NCBI GenBank assembly: GCA_964512985.1
Contig: CAZELI010000002.1
Coordinates: 62,001 to 126,000 of the forward strand
DNA length: 64,000 bases
DNA from: CAYPGT01 sp964512985
GTDB lineage: Bacteria; Cyanobacteriota; Vampirovibrionia; LMEP-6097
Reading direction: 5' to 3'
Shown here: positions 48,675 through 57,832 of the stretch, one piece after another
Numbering within the stretch: the first letter of the stretch is position 1
Layout of the letters: each line of letters begins with the position of its first letter
Made by a program: the position numbers and the translations under genes
Notes under the pieces: model-generated
The model's database searches: none
The model's input: the letters and a program-made list of their open reading frames with translations, nothing else
Told to the model about the DNA's origin: nothing

Positions 48675-51600
48675 GTGCCCAAAAGAACTGATATCCGCAA
48701 AATACTGATAATAGGTGCGGGTCCAATTATTATAGGTCAAGCATGTGAATTTGACTATTCTGGAACCCAAGCTTGTAAAGCTCTTAAAGAGGAAGGTTTT
48801 GAAGTTGTATTAGTTAATAGTAATCCTGCAACTATCATGACTGATCCAGAGTTTGCGGATCAAACTTATATAGAGCCTATTACACCTGAGTATGTGGCTA
48901 AAATTATCGAGAAAGAAAGACCTGACGCTATATTACCCACCATGGGTGGTCAAACCAGTTTAAACACGGCTGTAGCCCTTGCTAAGAGTGGAGTTTTAGC
49001 GCAGTATAACGTTGAGTTAATAGGCGCAAAATTACCAGCGATAGAAGTTGCTGAAGATAGAGAAAAGTTCAAGAACTTAATGGATAGTATTGGTCTCAAG
49101 AGTCCCCGATCTAAGACCGCTACAACCGTACAAGAAGGCCATGTGATAGCTTCAGAGATTGGTTTTCCTGTGATTATTAGACCAGCGTTCACTCTTGGAG
49201 GTTATGGTGGTGGCATCGCTTATAACGTGGAAGAGCTGGATAGTATTCTTGTGAAGGGTTTAGCAGCCAGTCCTGCTAGGCAAGTATTGGTAGAGCAGTC
49301 GGTACTTGGTTGGAAAGAAATTGAGTTTGAAGTAATGCGTGACTTGAATGATAACGTAGTAATCATTTGTGCTATTGAGAATTTTGATCCTATGGGAATA
49401 CATACTGGTGACAGTATTACCGTAGCACCAACTCAAACTATTTCCGATAAAGAATATCAGCAATTAAGAAACGCATCTATCAAGATTATTAGAGCTGTGG
49501 GTGTTGAGACTGGTGGTAGTAATATTCAGTTTGCTTTAAACCCTGAGAACGGTGAAATCCTAATCATAGAGATGAATCCAAGAGTGTCGAGATCCAGTGC
49601 ATTAGCTTCTAAAGCCACGGGATTCCCGATTGCTAAGATAGCAGCTAAGCTTGCTGTCGGCTATACACTAGATGAAATTCCTAACGATATCACTAAGAAA
49701 ACAATGGCGAGTTTTGAACCTAGTATTGATTATGTGGTAACTAAAATACCTCGATTTGCTTTTGAGAAGTTTCCTGACACGCAAGACTTACTTAATACCC
49801 AGATGAAATCTGTCGGTGAAACCATGGCAGTGGGTAGAAGCTTTAAAGAAAGCTTCCAGAAAGCACTCAGAGGGCTGGAAAGCAAAGGTCCTACAGGATT
49901 TATTAATAAGGACATCATCAAACTTATACATCAAGAAAGACCTAAAGGTGAAGAATTACAAAAACTAAAAGATAAACTCAAGAGAGAGGTAGCTATCCCA
50001 AGCTCTCAAAGAATTTATAGATTGTTTGATGCATTATACCTAGGACTCAGTATTGAAGAAATTCATGAGCATAGTAAGATTGATATTTGGTTCTTAACTC
50101 ATTTACATCAGATTGTTAATGAGAGTAGATTATTGCAAGCAGATTTTAATAGGGTTATGCAAGACAATCTCTGTCAGGGATTAGATCTAATTGAAATTTT
50201 AAGACGTTCAATACCAGTAGATAGAATGAAGAAGCTCAAGGCTATGGGGTTCTCTGATAAACAGCTAGCAATATTACTAGATCCATACACGAGTGTCAGC
50301 GAAATAGATATAAGAGATTTTAGAACTAAGCTTCAAGTCTTACCAGTCTATAAGACTATAGATACTTGTGCTGGTGAGTTTGAATCATTCACTCCTTATC
50401 ATTATTCGACTTATGATGAAGAGGATGAAATAACTACTAGTGATAAAGAGAAAGTATTCATTCTAGGTGGCGGACCTAATCGTATTGGGCAAGGTATAGA
50501 GTTTGATTATTGTTGCGTGCATGCTAGCCAAGCATTAAGAGCTGCTGGTTATGAAACTATCATGATCAATAACAATCCAGAAACGGTTTCTACGGATTAC
50601 GATATCAGTGATAAATTATATTTTGAACCTATAACAGTAGAGGATGTACTCTCCATCTGGAATAAGGAGAAGTCTCTTGGCGCTAATCTTAAAGGAGTTA
50701 TAGTACAGCTTGGTGGACAAACACCACTGAATATTTGTAAAGAACTAGAAGCTGCAGGGGTTACTATCATTGGTACTCAGCCTGAACAGATCGACTTAGC
50801 TGAAGATAGAGATAGTTTCGGTAAGCTTTTGAAGAATCTTAATCTAAAACAAACTACTAATGCTATCGCAAATAATAAAGAAGAAACTTTATCTAAATGT
50901 CAAGAGATTGGATTCCCTCTTGTACTAAGACCTAGTTATGTATTAGGTGGCAGAGGCATGGAAGTAGTATACAGCGATAAGGAAGTCAATGACTGGCTTT
51001 TACGCATAATGCTAGAAGATGATCAATTCCCAGTGTTGATTGATAAATTCCTGGATAATGCTATAGAAATAGACGTAGATGCTATCTCTGATTCTCATGA
51101 AACAGTTATAGCTGGAATAATGGAACACATAGAATATGCAGGTATTCATAGCGGTGACTCTGCTTGTACTTATCCGCCTCAAACCCTATCACAAGATATC
51201 ATTCATAAAATAGAAGAAGCCACTTATAGTTTAGCTAAAGCTCTAAAAGTTAAGGGTTTAATGAATATTCAGTTTGCTGTTAAGGATGAAGAGCTTTATA
51301 TCCTAGAAGTCAATCCTAGAGCTAGTCGTAGCGTACCCTTCATCTCTAAAGCTACAGGTATATCTTGGGCTAAATTAGCGTCTCTAATAATGACAGGTAA
51401 GACTATTCCAGAACTAGGAGTAGATAAGTTAGTAGAAAGAATTCCACAAAATCAAGTCTCCGTGAAAGAAGCAGTCTTCTCATTCAATAAGTTTGATGGT
51501 AGTAGTATCTTCTTAGGTCCTGAAATGAAGAGTACTGGCGAGGTGATGGGTATCAGTAATGAGTTCCCAGAAGCCTTTGCTAAAGCACAAATAGCAGCTT

Positions 51601-52028
51601 CATTGAACCTTCCTAAAGCTGGTAAAGTGTTTATAAGCTTTAATGACAGAGATAAAACATCAGCAGTAGGTATTGCAGCAGAATTAATTGCATTAGGTTA
51701 TAAGATAGTAGCTACTAGTGGTACAGCCAAGACACTTGAACAAGCTGGTTTAACTATAGAGAAAACTTATAAAGTTAATGAGGGTAGACCTAATATTACC
51801 GACTTACTCAAGAATGACGAGATTAATCTTATACTTAACGTACCTTGGGGTAAGGAAGCTAATGAAGATAGCCAAGTAATCACCAAGATCGCCCAATCTC
51901 GTAATATCCCTGTAATAACAACCGTATCAGGCTCACAGGCCACAGTTAAGGCTTTAGAATCAGTACAAAATACGGCAATTAAAGTTAAGTCGCTGCAGGA
52001 TTATCTTAAAATTGAAATTACGAGATAA
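48675..52028 (+). CDS. carB: Carbamoyl phosphate synthase large subunit
   Basis: 1117 aa starting at GTG. Two homologous ATP-grasp halves: the first opens with ILIIGAGPIIIGQACEFDYSG, the second (about residue 595) with VFILGGGPNRIGQGIEFDYCC. PAFTLGGYGGGIAY and PSYVLGGRGMEVVY are the glycine-rich ATP loops, and EMNPRVSRSSALASKATG and EVNPRASRSVPFISKATG the metal sites. The C-terminal 140 residues are the MGS-like allosteric domain. It makes carbamoyl phosphate for arginine and pyrimidines. carA is not adjacent. A palindromic repeat follows the stop. Confidence 0.98.
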   Translation: MPKRTDIRKILIIGAGPIIIGQACEFDYSGTQACKALKEEGFEVVLVNSNPATIMTDPEFADQTYIEPITPEYVAKIIEKERPDAILPTMGGQTSLNTAVALAKSGVLAQYNVELIGAKLPAIEVAEDREKFKNLMDSIGLKSPRSKTATTVQEGHVIASEIGFPVIIRPAFTLGGYGGGIAYNVEELDSILVKGLAASPARQVLVEQSVLGWKEIEFEVMRDLNDNVVIICAIENFDPMGIHTGDSITVAPTQTISDKEYQQLRNASIKIIRAVGVETGGSNIQFALNPENGEILIIEMNPRVSRSSALASKATGFPIAKIAAKLAVGYTLDEIPNDITKKTMASFEPSIDYVVTKIPRFAFEKFPDTQDLLNTQMKSVGETMAVGRSFKESFQKALRGLESKGPTGFINKDIIKLIHQERPKGEELQKLKDKLKREVAIPSSQRIYRLFDALYLGLSIEEIHEHSKIDIWFLTHLHQIVNESRLLQADFNRVMQDNLCQGLDLIEILRRSIPVDRMKKLKAMGFSDKQLAILLDPYTSVSEIDIRDFRTKLQVLPVYKTIDTCAGEFESFTPYHYSTYDEEDEITTSDKEKVFILGGGPNRIGQGIEFDYCCVHASQALRAAGYETIMINNNPETVSTDYDISDKLYFEPITVEDVLSIWNKEKSLGANLKGVIVQLGGQTPLNICKELEAAGVTIIGTQPEQIDLAEDRDSFGKLLKNLNLKQTTNAIANNKEETLSKCQEIGFPLVLRPSYVLGGRGMEVVYSDKEVNDWLLRIMLEDDQFPVLIDKFLDNAIEIDVDAISDSHETVIAGIMEHIEYAGIHSGDSACTYPPQTLSQDIIHKIEEATYSLAKALKVKGLMNIQFAVKDEELYILEVNPRASRSVPFISKATGISWAKLASLIMTGKTIPELGVDKLVERIPQNQVSVKEAVFSFNKFDGSSIFLGPEMKSTGEVMGISNEFPEAFAKAQIAASLNLPKAGKVFISFNDRDKTSAVGIAAELIALGYKIVATSGTAKTLEQAGLTIEKTYKVNEGRPNITDLLKNDEINLILNVPWGKEANEDSQVITKIAQSRNIPVITTVSGSQATVKALESVQNTAIKVKSLQDYLKIEITR

Positions 52029-52038
52029 GTTTTACCTC

Positions 52039-52151
52039 TCGTCATCCTGAGGGAGGGCGAAGCCCGACCGTAAGGATCCACTCTTATTAATAGACTATTC
52101 TTAGTAGTGGATCCTTACGTCGTCGCCTACGGCTCCTCCTCAGGATGACGA
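52039..52151. repeat. Family A palindromic repeat, full copy 2
   Basis: Terminal inverted repeats TCGTCATCCTGAGG / CCTCAGGATGACGA, inner inverted pair AAGGATCCACT / AGTGGATCCTT around TATTAATAGACTATT. About 80 consecutive bases are identical to the copy at 56882-56994 except for one change, so the two diverged recently. Confidence 0.9.
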
Positions 52152-52200
52152 TTTTTAGAGAATCACAAGATTAAAGTTTGGGTATAAATTAAGAAGTAAG

Positions 52201-53025
52201 ATGAAACCCCTAAAACTTGGCGTACTAGGTAGCACTCTAGCTCACAGTAAATCACCACAAATTCAACAAGCAGGATTACATTACCTTGGCATTGAAGGTA
52301 GTTATGGTTTGTTTGAAGTTGCGCCTGAAGAATTTAATAGTAAGATCAATCTACTCTTTCATGAACTTAATGGACTTAACGTTACCATTCCTTACAAGCA
52401 AACCATTCTCAAATATTTAAATTATAAAGATCCTTTAGTAGAACGCATTGGTGCAACTAATACTTTAGTTATTAAAGATGGTCAGATATACGGTTACAAC
52501 ACTGACTACTGGGGTTTCACTAAGTCTTTAGAGCATGCTGATCTTAAAGGTAAACCAGTCTCTATCATCGGTGCAGGAGGCGCTTCTAGAGCCATTATCA
52601 TTGCACTAGAGGATATGGGAGTGTCAGAAATTAATATCTACGTTAGAAATATTCACAAGATAGAAGGCACCTTACCTAAAGTAAAAAAGACCCAGATCAA
52701 TCTAAAACTATACACAGAAGAGGATAATTTTGGTGAGTCAGCTTTAATAATCAATGCCACACCCGTAGGTCAAGGTAGGTTGGGAAACAGCATGCCTATT
52801 ACTATTCAGCAAATCGAACTATTAAGAGGCGGAACTATTGTTTACGATCTAATATATTCCGATACTCAATTTCTGCAAGAAGCGAAAAAATGTAAACATC
52901 CAACTATAGATGGTTCTAAAATGCTTATACTACAAGCCGCCCAGTCACTCAGTCTTTGGACTGGTAAAGAAATCACAGATGGGCTGATAGAAGCCATGAG
53001 CGCTGGATTCTTTGCAGTGCATTGA
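52201..53025 (+). CDS. aroE: Shikimate dehydrogenase
   Basis: 274 aa. It reduces 3-dehydroshikimate with NADPH. GSTLAHSKSPQIQQ is the substrate-binding N-terminus, NVTIPYKQ holds the catalytic Lys, IGATNTLV and NTDYWGF follow, and SIIGAGGASRAI is the dinucleotide-binding loop. It starts 49 bases after the repeat element. Confidence 0.95.
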   Translation: MKPLKLGVLGSTLAHSKSPQIQQAGLHYLGIEGSYGLFEVAPEEFNSKINLLFHELNGLNVTIPYKQTILKYLNYKDPLVERIGATNTLVIKDGQIYGYNTDYWGFTKSLEHADLKGKPVSIIGAGGASRAIIIALEDMGVSEINIYVRNIHKIEGTLPKVKKTQINLKLYTEEDNFGESALIINATPVGQGRLGNSMPITIQQIELLRGGTIVYDLIYSDTQFLQEAKKCKHPTIDGSKMLILQAAQSLSLWTGKEITDGLIEAMSAGFFAVH

Positions 53026-53037
53026 CAATTAATTTAT

Positions 53038-53613
53038 TTAAACACAAAAAACTTTCTTAACAGCAATGTCATGCTTGTCTACTGGAATAGAGTCCCAGAC
53101 TAATTCTGAAAAGCAAACGCCGACTGATTTACACTTCTTAGGTATTTGGCTTAATAGTCTATCGTAATAGCCGCCGCCTCTACCTAAACGATAAGAATCT
53201 TTATTAAACGCAAGTGCAGGCACTATTACCATATCAAGTTCGGAAACTTTCACAAGTTTATTAGTAGCAGGTGGAGCTTTAGTACCATACTTAGAATCCA
53301 CTAAACTAAACAAATCTCCAGCTTCAAACAAGAGCATACGAGCCTTACCTATAGCTCGAGGTAGAACCCAGCGCTTATCAGGGTTACTGATTATCATTGA
53401 ACTTAAATCAAACTCATCAACCAAGGGATAATAAAGCAGCACGGTATGAGCTTTCTTAAACTCAGGGCTTAACTCTATTGCATCAATTAATTCTTGTTGA
53501 CGCTTGTAGAAATCCTCTCTATTTGCAAGTAAACGTCCTAATTGAATTCGAGCCTTCGCTCTCAGCTCTTGTTTGATTTCACTAATTGCTTGGTCTGACA
53601 TTAACACCGACAT
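53038..53613 (-). CDS. 5-formyltetrahydrofolate cyclo-ligase
   Basis: 191 aa. It converts 5-formyl-THF and ATP to 5,10-methenyl-THF. LLYYPLVDEFDL and the C-terminal LGRGGGYYDRLL are the family signatures. The start may be the Met five codons further in (53601). Convergent with aroE. Confidence 0.88.
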   Translation of the reverse strand: MSVLMSDQAISEIKQELRAKARIQLGRLLANREDFYKRQQELIDAIELSPEFKKAHTVLLYYPLVDEFDLSSMIISNPDKRWVLPRAIGKARMLLFEAGDLFSLVDSKYGTKAPPATNKLVKVSELDMVIVPALAFNKDSYRLGRGGGYYDRLLSQIPKKCKSVGVCFSELVWDSIPVDKHDIAVKKVFCV

Positions 53614-53643
53614 TTAGTTATATTATATATTGTTTTCAATAAC

Positions 53644-53689
53644 AGTGGATCCTTACGTCGCAACCTACGGTTGCTCCTCAGGATGACGA
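53644..53689. repeat. Family A palindromic repeat, half copy 3, overlapping the gltX end
   Basis: Identical to the right half of the copy at 56882-56994: AGTGGATCCTTACGTCG, then an inner CAACCTACGGTTG palindrome, then CTCAGGATGACGA. Its CAGGATGACGA end lies inside gltX on the opposite strand and codes for the last residues and stop. Confidence 0.9.
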
Positions 53690-55150
53690 TTCGATTGCTA
53701 ATCTAACTCTCTTAAGTACAGTTTCTTTGCCCAATAAATACATCACGAGTCCAAGATCAGGTCCATGGCTAATACCACTGATAGCAACTCTGATAGGTAA
53801 GAATAAATGCTTACCAGAGAGTCCTAGCTGCCCTCCTAGGTTATTAATAGCGTCTTTAAGCACAACTGGGTCCTTCCAATTTAAATTAGGGTTCTCAAGC
53901 GATTTGACTAAAGATTCTAGAAGATTCTTAGATTCAATAAGTGATTTAGCTAGTTTAGGATCTATTACTAAATTCTCCTCAAAAAAATAAGAAATATTTT
54001 CATTGATGTCTTCAAACTTATTAAGATTACCTCTAATAGAATCGATCATTTGCTTTTGATCATCTACAGGATATTTAGAGAGATCGTATTTCAAGAAGGG
54101 TTTACATTGAGTAATAAGCTCTTCAAAACTAAGCTTAGCTATATACTCACGATTAAACCAATTAAGCTTCTGTATATCATAGACAGCAGGGCTCTTGCTC
54201 ATACCTTCAATACTAAAATCCTTAATAGCGTCTTTAATTAAATAAACTTCTTTAACTCCCTCTGTAGGCGCAGTATAGCTAGTAGCTACAAGGTAATTCA
54301 CTAACGCTTCTGGTAAGTAACCTTCGCGGGTATATTTATCTACACCTGCTATATCTCCATGCTTACGCTTAGAAAGTTTCTGTCTATCCTTAGTAAATAT
54401 CAAAGGCAAATGCCCGAATATAGGCACAGGGAAACCAAATGCTTCATAGATAGCAATCTGCTTAGCTGTGTTAGTTAAATGATCTTCACCTCTAATTACA
54501 TGAGTAATCCCCATATCGTAGTCATCAACAACCACCGCAAAGTTATAAAGAACTTGCCCGTTATATTTCTGAATTACTGGATCACCACCGAGATCCTTAG
54601 TATTAATAGACATCTGACCGCGAATAACATCATTCCACTCTATATTACGATCCTTTCCTAGATTGAGTCTTATAACATAAGGCTTGCCCTCAGCTTCAAG
54701 CTTAGCTGATTCTTCAGCACTTAGAGTTCTAGAACGATTATCATAACCTTCAGCTATCTTCTTAGCACGTTGCTCCGCGCGCAAGGCTTCTAACTCTTGA
54801 GCTGTAGCAAAACACTTATAAGCCTTAGATTCTTGAATTAATTTATTTACATAAGCTCGCTGAGCATCTACTCTTAGAGACTGTCTTACTATTCCAGCTG
54901 TCTTAAACTGAGTATCTAAGAATTGATCAAAACCTGGCGGTGTATCCCATTCTATTCCAAGAATCTTAAATCCATCAATAATTTCTTGGATATATTCATC
55001 CTTGTTCCTCTCAAGGTCAGTATCTTCTAAACGAAAATAAAACTCTCCATCATAACGCTTAGCAAAGAGTAAATTATAGAGTGCAGTTCTAACCGTACCT
55101 ATATGTAGATTACCAGTAGGACTAGGAGCTATGCGTGTTCTTACCTTCAT
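53678..55150 (-). CDS. gltX: Glutamate--tRNA ligase
   Basis: 490 aa class Ic synthetase. RIAPSPTGNLHIGTVRTALYN holds the HIGH motif and KLSKRKHG the KMSKS motif. The C-terminus Ile-Glu-Ser-Ser-Ser and the TGA are encoded by the end of a family A repeat (TCGTCATCCTGA on this strand), so the original C-terminus was probably replaced. It starts 4 bases inside nadB. GltX is the known target of HipA in E. coli, and a HipBA module is present in this window. Confidence 0.97.
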   Translation of the reverse strand: MKVRTRIAPSPTGNLHIGTVRTALYNLLFAKRYDGEFYFRLEDTDLERNKDEYIQEIIDGFKILGIEWDTPPGFDQFLDTQFKTAGIVRQSLRVDAQRAYVNKLIQESKAYKCFATAQELEALRAEQRAKKIAEGYDNRSRTLSAEESAKLEAEGKPYVIRLNLGKDRNIEWNDVIRGQMSINTKDLGGDPVIQKYNGQVLYNFAVVVDDYDMGITHVIRGEDHLTNTAKQIAIYEAFGFPVPIFGHLPLIFTKDRQKLSKRKHGDIAGVDKYTREGYLPEALVNYLVATSYTAPTEGVKEVYLIKDAIKDFSIEGMSKSPAVYDIQKLNWFNREYIAKLSFEELITQCKPFLKYDLSKYPVDDQKQMIDSIRGNLNKFEDINENISYFFEENLVIDPKLAKSLIESKNLLESLVKSLENPNLNWKDPVVLKDAINNLGGQLGLSGKHLFLPIRVAISGISHGPDLGLVMYLLGKETVLKRVRLAIESSS

Positions 55151-56787
55151 GCGTTGATCCTAATTCTACGAGCCTCTCTTATAGTTCCAGAATCTTTAGA
55201 TAGAATAGTAGAACGCTCATAAGTACTTAAAGGACGGGGAGCATCTATTCTGAAATGCACTCCACGACTCTCTTTACGCTGCAGTGCTGAATTAGCAATA
55301 AGTAAGGCAACAGTCTTTTCTTTAGACTCTTCTAAACCTTCTAAAAACTTCACTGTAGATCTGATAGACTTCTCTCTTCTTTCTACGCCAAGGTTCTTAC
55401 TCATTACAGATCTGATATTATCCACTAATTCTTTATGTGCTTGAATTTCGTTATAATCTACGGGGACATAATAATTAGAACAGTATTCTATGCTAACTAT
55501 AGCTTCATCAATTAAAACATCTGGGGTTTCAATTTTTACTTTAGCTCTTTCTAATTGTTCAAGTGAGTTTTCTAATTTTTGATTAGCGATATTAAGTTCA
55601 TCAGCTAGAATGGCTTCTGCAACCAAGTCAGGGACAACAATACATTCAAGTAATGAATTACTAGCTAGTCTATTAGCCCCGTGAAAACCATTAGAAGCAC
55701 ATTCACCTAAAGCAAATAAACCTGAAAGATTAGTTCGTCCATTTATATCAGTCTTAATACCACCAACACTGTAATGAGCAGCAGGTCTCACTGGTAATAA
55801 ACTCTTAGATATATCAAATCCATGTTTTAGACAAAAACTAAAAATAGTAGGAAACTCTTTCCTTAAAAACTCTTCGCCCAAATGCCTAGCATCAATGAAA
55901 ACATAATCAGAATCTGTAATCTTCATCTCAGAACAAATAGCTCTACTAACTATATCCCTAGTAGCAAGTTCTGCATCTGGATGATATTTATTAGCAAACA
56001 ATGCCTCCTTAGAGTTGCGTAATATAGCACCAGCTCCACGTAAAGCTTCTGAGATAAGGAAATTCTTACCCGTTTTAGTTTTAAATACAGTCGGATGAAA
56101 TTGAATGAACTCTAGATTTTCGATTTTAGCTCCTGCATCATAAGCTAGTGCAATACCATCACCAGTAAGAATACTTGGACAAGTATAATCCTGATATAGT
56201 GCTGCAAGTCCACCAGTAGCAAGCACGACGTTATCAGCCCATACATCAAACTCATCTCCAGAGATAAGAGACAAACGTACACCTATAACTTTATTTTTAA
56301 CTTTGTCTTTAATTAAACTTACAGCTTCTGTCCCCTGCGAAATTAATATATTCAAATTCCTTGAAACATTGTCTACTAGAGGCTTAACGATGGCTCTACC
56401 AGTAGAATCTCCCACATGCATAATACGCTTATAGCCATGAGAACCCTCTATATTAAAATGCTTGTCAAACGTGACTCCTAGCTTAATAAGCTCGTTAACC
56501 TTATCCCAAGACATCTCAAGTATTTTACGAACTACGTCTTGGTTACATAGTCCCTTACCGGCACTCAAGGTATCTTGTATATGACTATCCAAGTTATCTT
56601 CTGGGTTGAGAGGACTAACTACTGCCACTCCACCTTGAGCATACTTACTGGATCCTTCTGTAATAGCTTCCTTAGAACATATAAAAACTTTCTGACCGGC
56701 TTGCGCTAATTTACGTGCCAAGTTTAGCCCAGCTATACCTGAACCAATTACAACGGTATCAAAGTGATTTTCTAAGTATTCTGACAT
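55147..56787 (-). CDS. nadB: L-aspartate oxidase
   Basis: 546 aa flavoprotein that makes iminoaspartate for NAD synthesis. VVIGSGIAGLNLARKLA is the FAD-binding loop, SSKYAQGGVA and GLAALYQDYTCP follow, RPAAHYSVGGI and GECASNGFHGANRLASNSLLE are the conserved active-site segments. It overlaps gltX by 4 bases (ATGA). nadA and nadC are not here. Confidence 0.95.
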   Translation of the reverse strand: MSEYLENHFDTVVIGSGIAGLNLARKLAQAGQKVFICSKEAITEGSSKYAQGGVAVVSPLNPEDNLDSHIQDTLSAGKGLCNQDVVRKILEMSWDKVNELIKLGVTFDKHFNIEGSHGYKRIMHVGDSTGRAIVKPLVDNVSRNLNILISQGTEAVSLIKDKVKNKVIGVRLSLISGDEFDVWADNVVLATGGLAALYQDYTCPSILTGDGIALAYDAGAKIENLEFIQFHPTVFKTKTGKNFLISEALRGAGAILRNSKEALFANKYHPDAELATRDIVSRAICSEMKITDSDYVFIDARHLGEEFLRKEFPTIFSFCLKHGFDISKSLLPVRPAAHYSVGGIKTDINGRTNLSGLFALGECASNGFHGANRLASNSLLECIVVPDLVAEAILADELNIANQKLENSLEQLERAKVKIETPDVLIDEAIVSIEYCSNYYVPVDYNEIQAHKELVDNIRSVMSKNLGVERREKSIRSTVKFLEGLEESKEKTVALLIANSALQRKESRGVHFRIDAPRPLSTYERSTILSKDSGTIREARRIRINA

Positions 56788-56881
56788 ATCAAAAATTGTC
56801 CGAAAGTATATTTATTATATAACAATAGATTGATGCTAATAATAAATTAAGATTTCCTTCACCTACTTTGCAATTTAAAGT

Positions 56882-56994
56882 TCGTCATCCTGAGGGAGGG
56901 CGAAGCCCGACCGTAAGGATCCACTCTTATTAATAGACTATTCGTAGTAGTGGATCCTTACGTCGCAACCTACGGTTGCTCCTCAGGATGACGA
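56882..56994. repeat. Family A palindromic repeat, full copy 4, overlapping the amidase end
   Basis: Same structure as the copy at 52039-52151, with inverted ends TCGTCATCCTGAGG / CCTCAGGATGACGA. Its right end encodes the C-terminal Ser-Ser-Ser and the TGA of the amidase gene on the minus strand. Confidence 0.9.
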
Positions 56995-57804
56995 GAGAAT
57001 ATTAGATATAGCCTTAGCAGCATTTTCTTGAAACCCTAAGCCACAAATTATCTCGGATTCTACAGGATGAATTAAATAACCAAACTCTATTAAAACAGCT
57101 GGCATATTAGGGTTCTCTCTTAAGACATGTAGGTTCTGTTTAATAATTCCAGCAGAGCTTAAGCCAGTAATTTGAACTAAAGATTCTAGTAAGCTCTCTG
57201 CCAAGGCTATATTTTCATCATAGTAATAATGAACAGAAATACCACTATGCTCTAGAGGAATCTCATTATCGGGAATAGCATTATGATGTACCGAAATAAA
57301 TAAATCACTCTTAAACTCTTGAGCAATTTTCACCCTATCAGCCAAACTCACATCTATATCAGCTTCTCTTGTCAGAATAGTAATTAAACCTTTAGCATCT
57401 AACTCTGCTTTAATTTTTTTTGCTAGTTTTAAATTTAAATCTTTTTCGGTAATGCCCTTGGGGGAGCAGGTTCCGCGAGCCGAACCACCATGACCAGGAT
57501 CAATACAGATACGCTTAATTCTATTATCATGTCGCTGAAGATGTTTAAATCCGTCATCACGAGGAGGGCGAAGCCCGACGTCGTGATCCAGTCTTGTAAT
57601 TCTAAACACAGATTTAACTCCATCCAAATCTATCTTAAAAACATTCTCACCCATATTTAATTTAAGTACTGGACAAAAATTACCAGCATAAATAAGCTCT
57701 ATCTTCTGATCGTTAATAACACAAGACTTAGTTGCTGACCCAATAAAGAATATGGTCTCACTATCAGTTTCATGATTTTGTGGTGGATAAGCTAAAAACC
57801 CCAT
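56983..57804 (-). CDS. N-acetylmuramoyl-L-alanine amidase (Amidase_3)
   Basis: 273 aa. Residues 97-270 are a zinc amidase: CIDPGHGGSARG with the first zinc-binding His, EKDLNL with the Glu, FISVHHNA with the second His, and VLIEFGYL near the catalytic Glu. It cleaves the amide bond between muramic acid and the stem peptide. The first 95 residues are a beta-rich region with no clear signal peptide, so a longer or different start is possible. Residues about 72-85 are coded by a palindromic repeat, and the C-terminal Ser-Ser-Ser plus stop come from another repeat. Confidence 0.88.
   Translation of the reverse strand: MGFLAYPPQNHETDSETIFFIGSATKSCVINDQKIELIYAGNFCPVLKLNMGENVFKIDLDGVKSVFRITRLDHDVGLRPPRDDGFKHLQRHDNRIKRICIDPGHGGSARGTCSPKGITEKDLNLKLAKKIKAELDAKGLITILTREADIDVSLADRVKIAQEFKSDLFISVHHNAIPDNEIPLEHSGISVHYYYDENIALAESLLESLVQITGLSSAGIIKQNLHVLRENPNMPAVLIEFGYLIHPVESEIICGLGFQENAAKAISNILSSS
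57552..57591. repeat. Family A-related palindrome inside the amidase gene
   Basis: CATCACGAGGAGGGCGAAGC and GACGTCGTGATCCAG form stems ATCACGA/TCGTGAT and GGGC/GCCC. It resembles the inner GGGCGAAGCCCGAC part of family A. In frame, it adds about 14 residues (LDHDVGLRPPRDDGF) between the N-terminal region and the amidase domain. Confidence 0.75.
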
Positions 57805-57805
57805 T

Positions 57806-57832
57806 CACTCAGTCGCCCAGCCACTCGGTCAC
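57806..57832. repeat. Family B repeat, half copy, before the amidase gene
   Basis: CACTCAGTCGCCCAGCCACT followed by CGGTCAC is the same unit as the right arm of the leuS inserts. It fills the 27-base gap between the stop codon of the coiled-coil gene and the amidase start. Confidence 0.75.
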
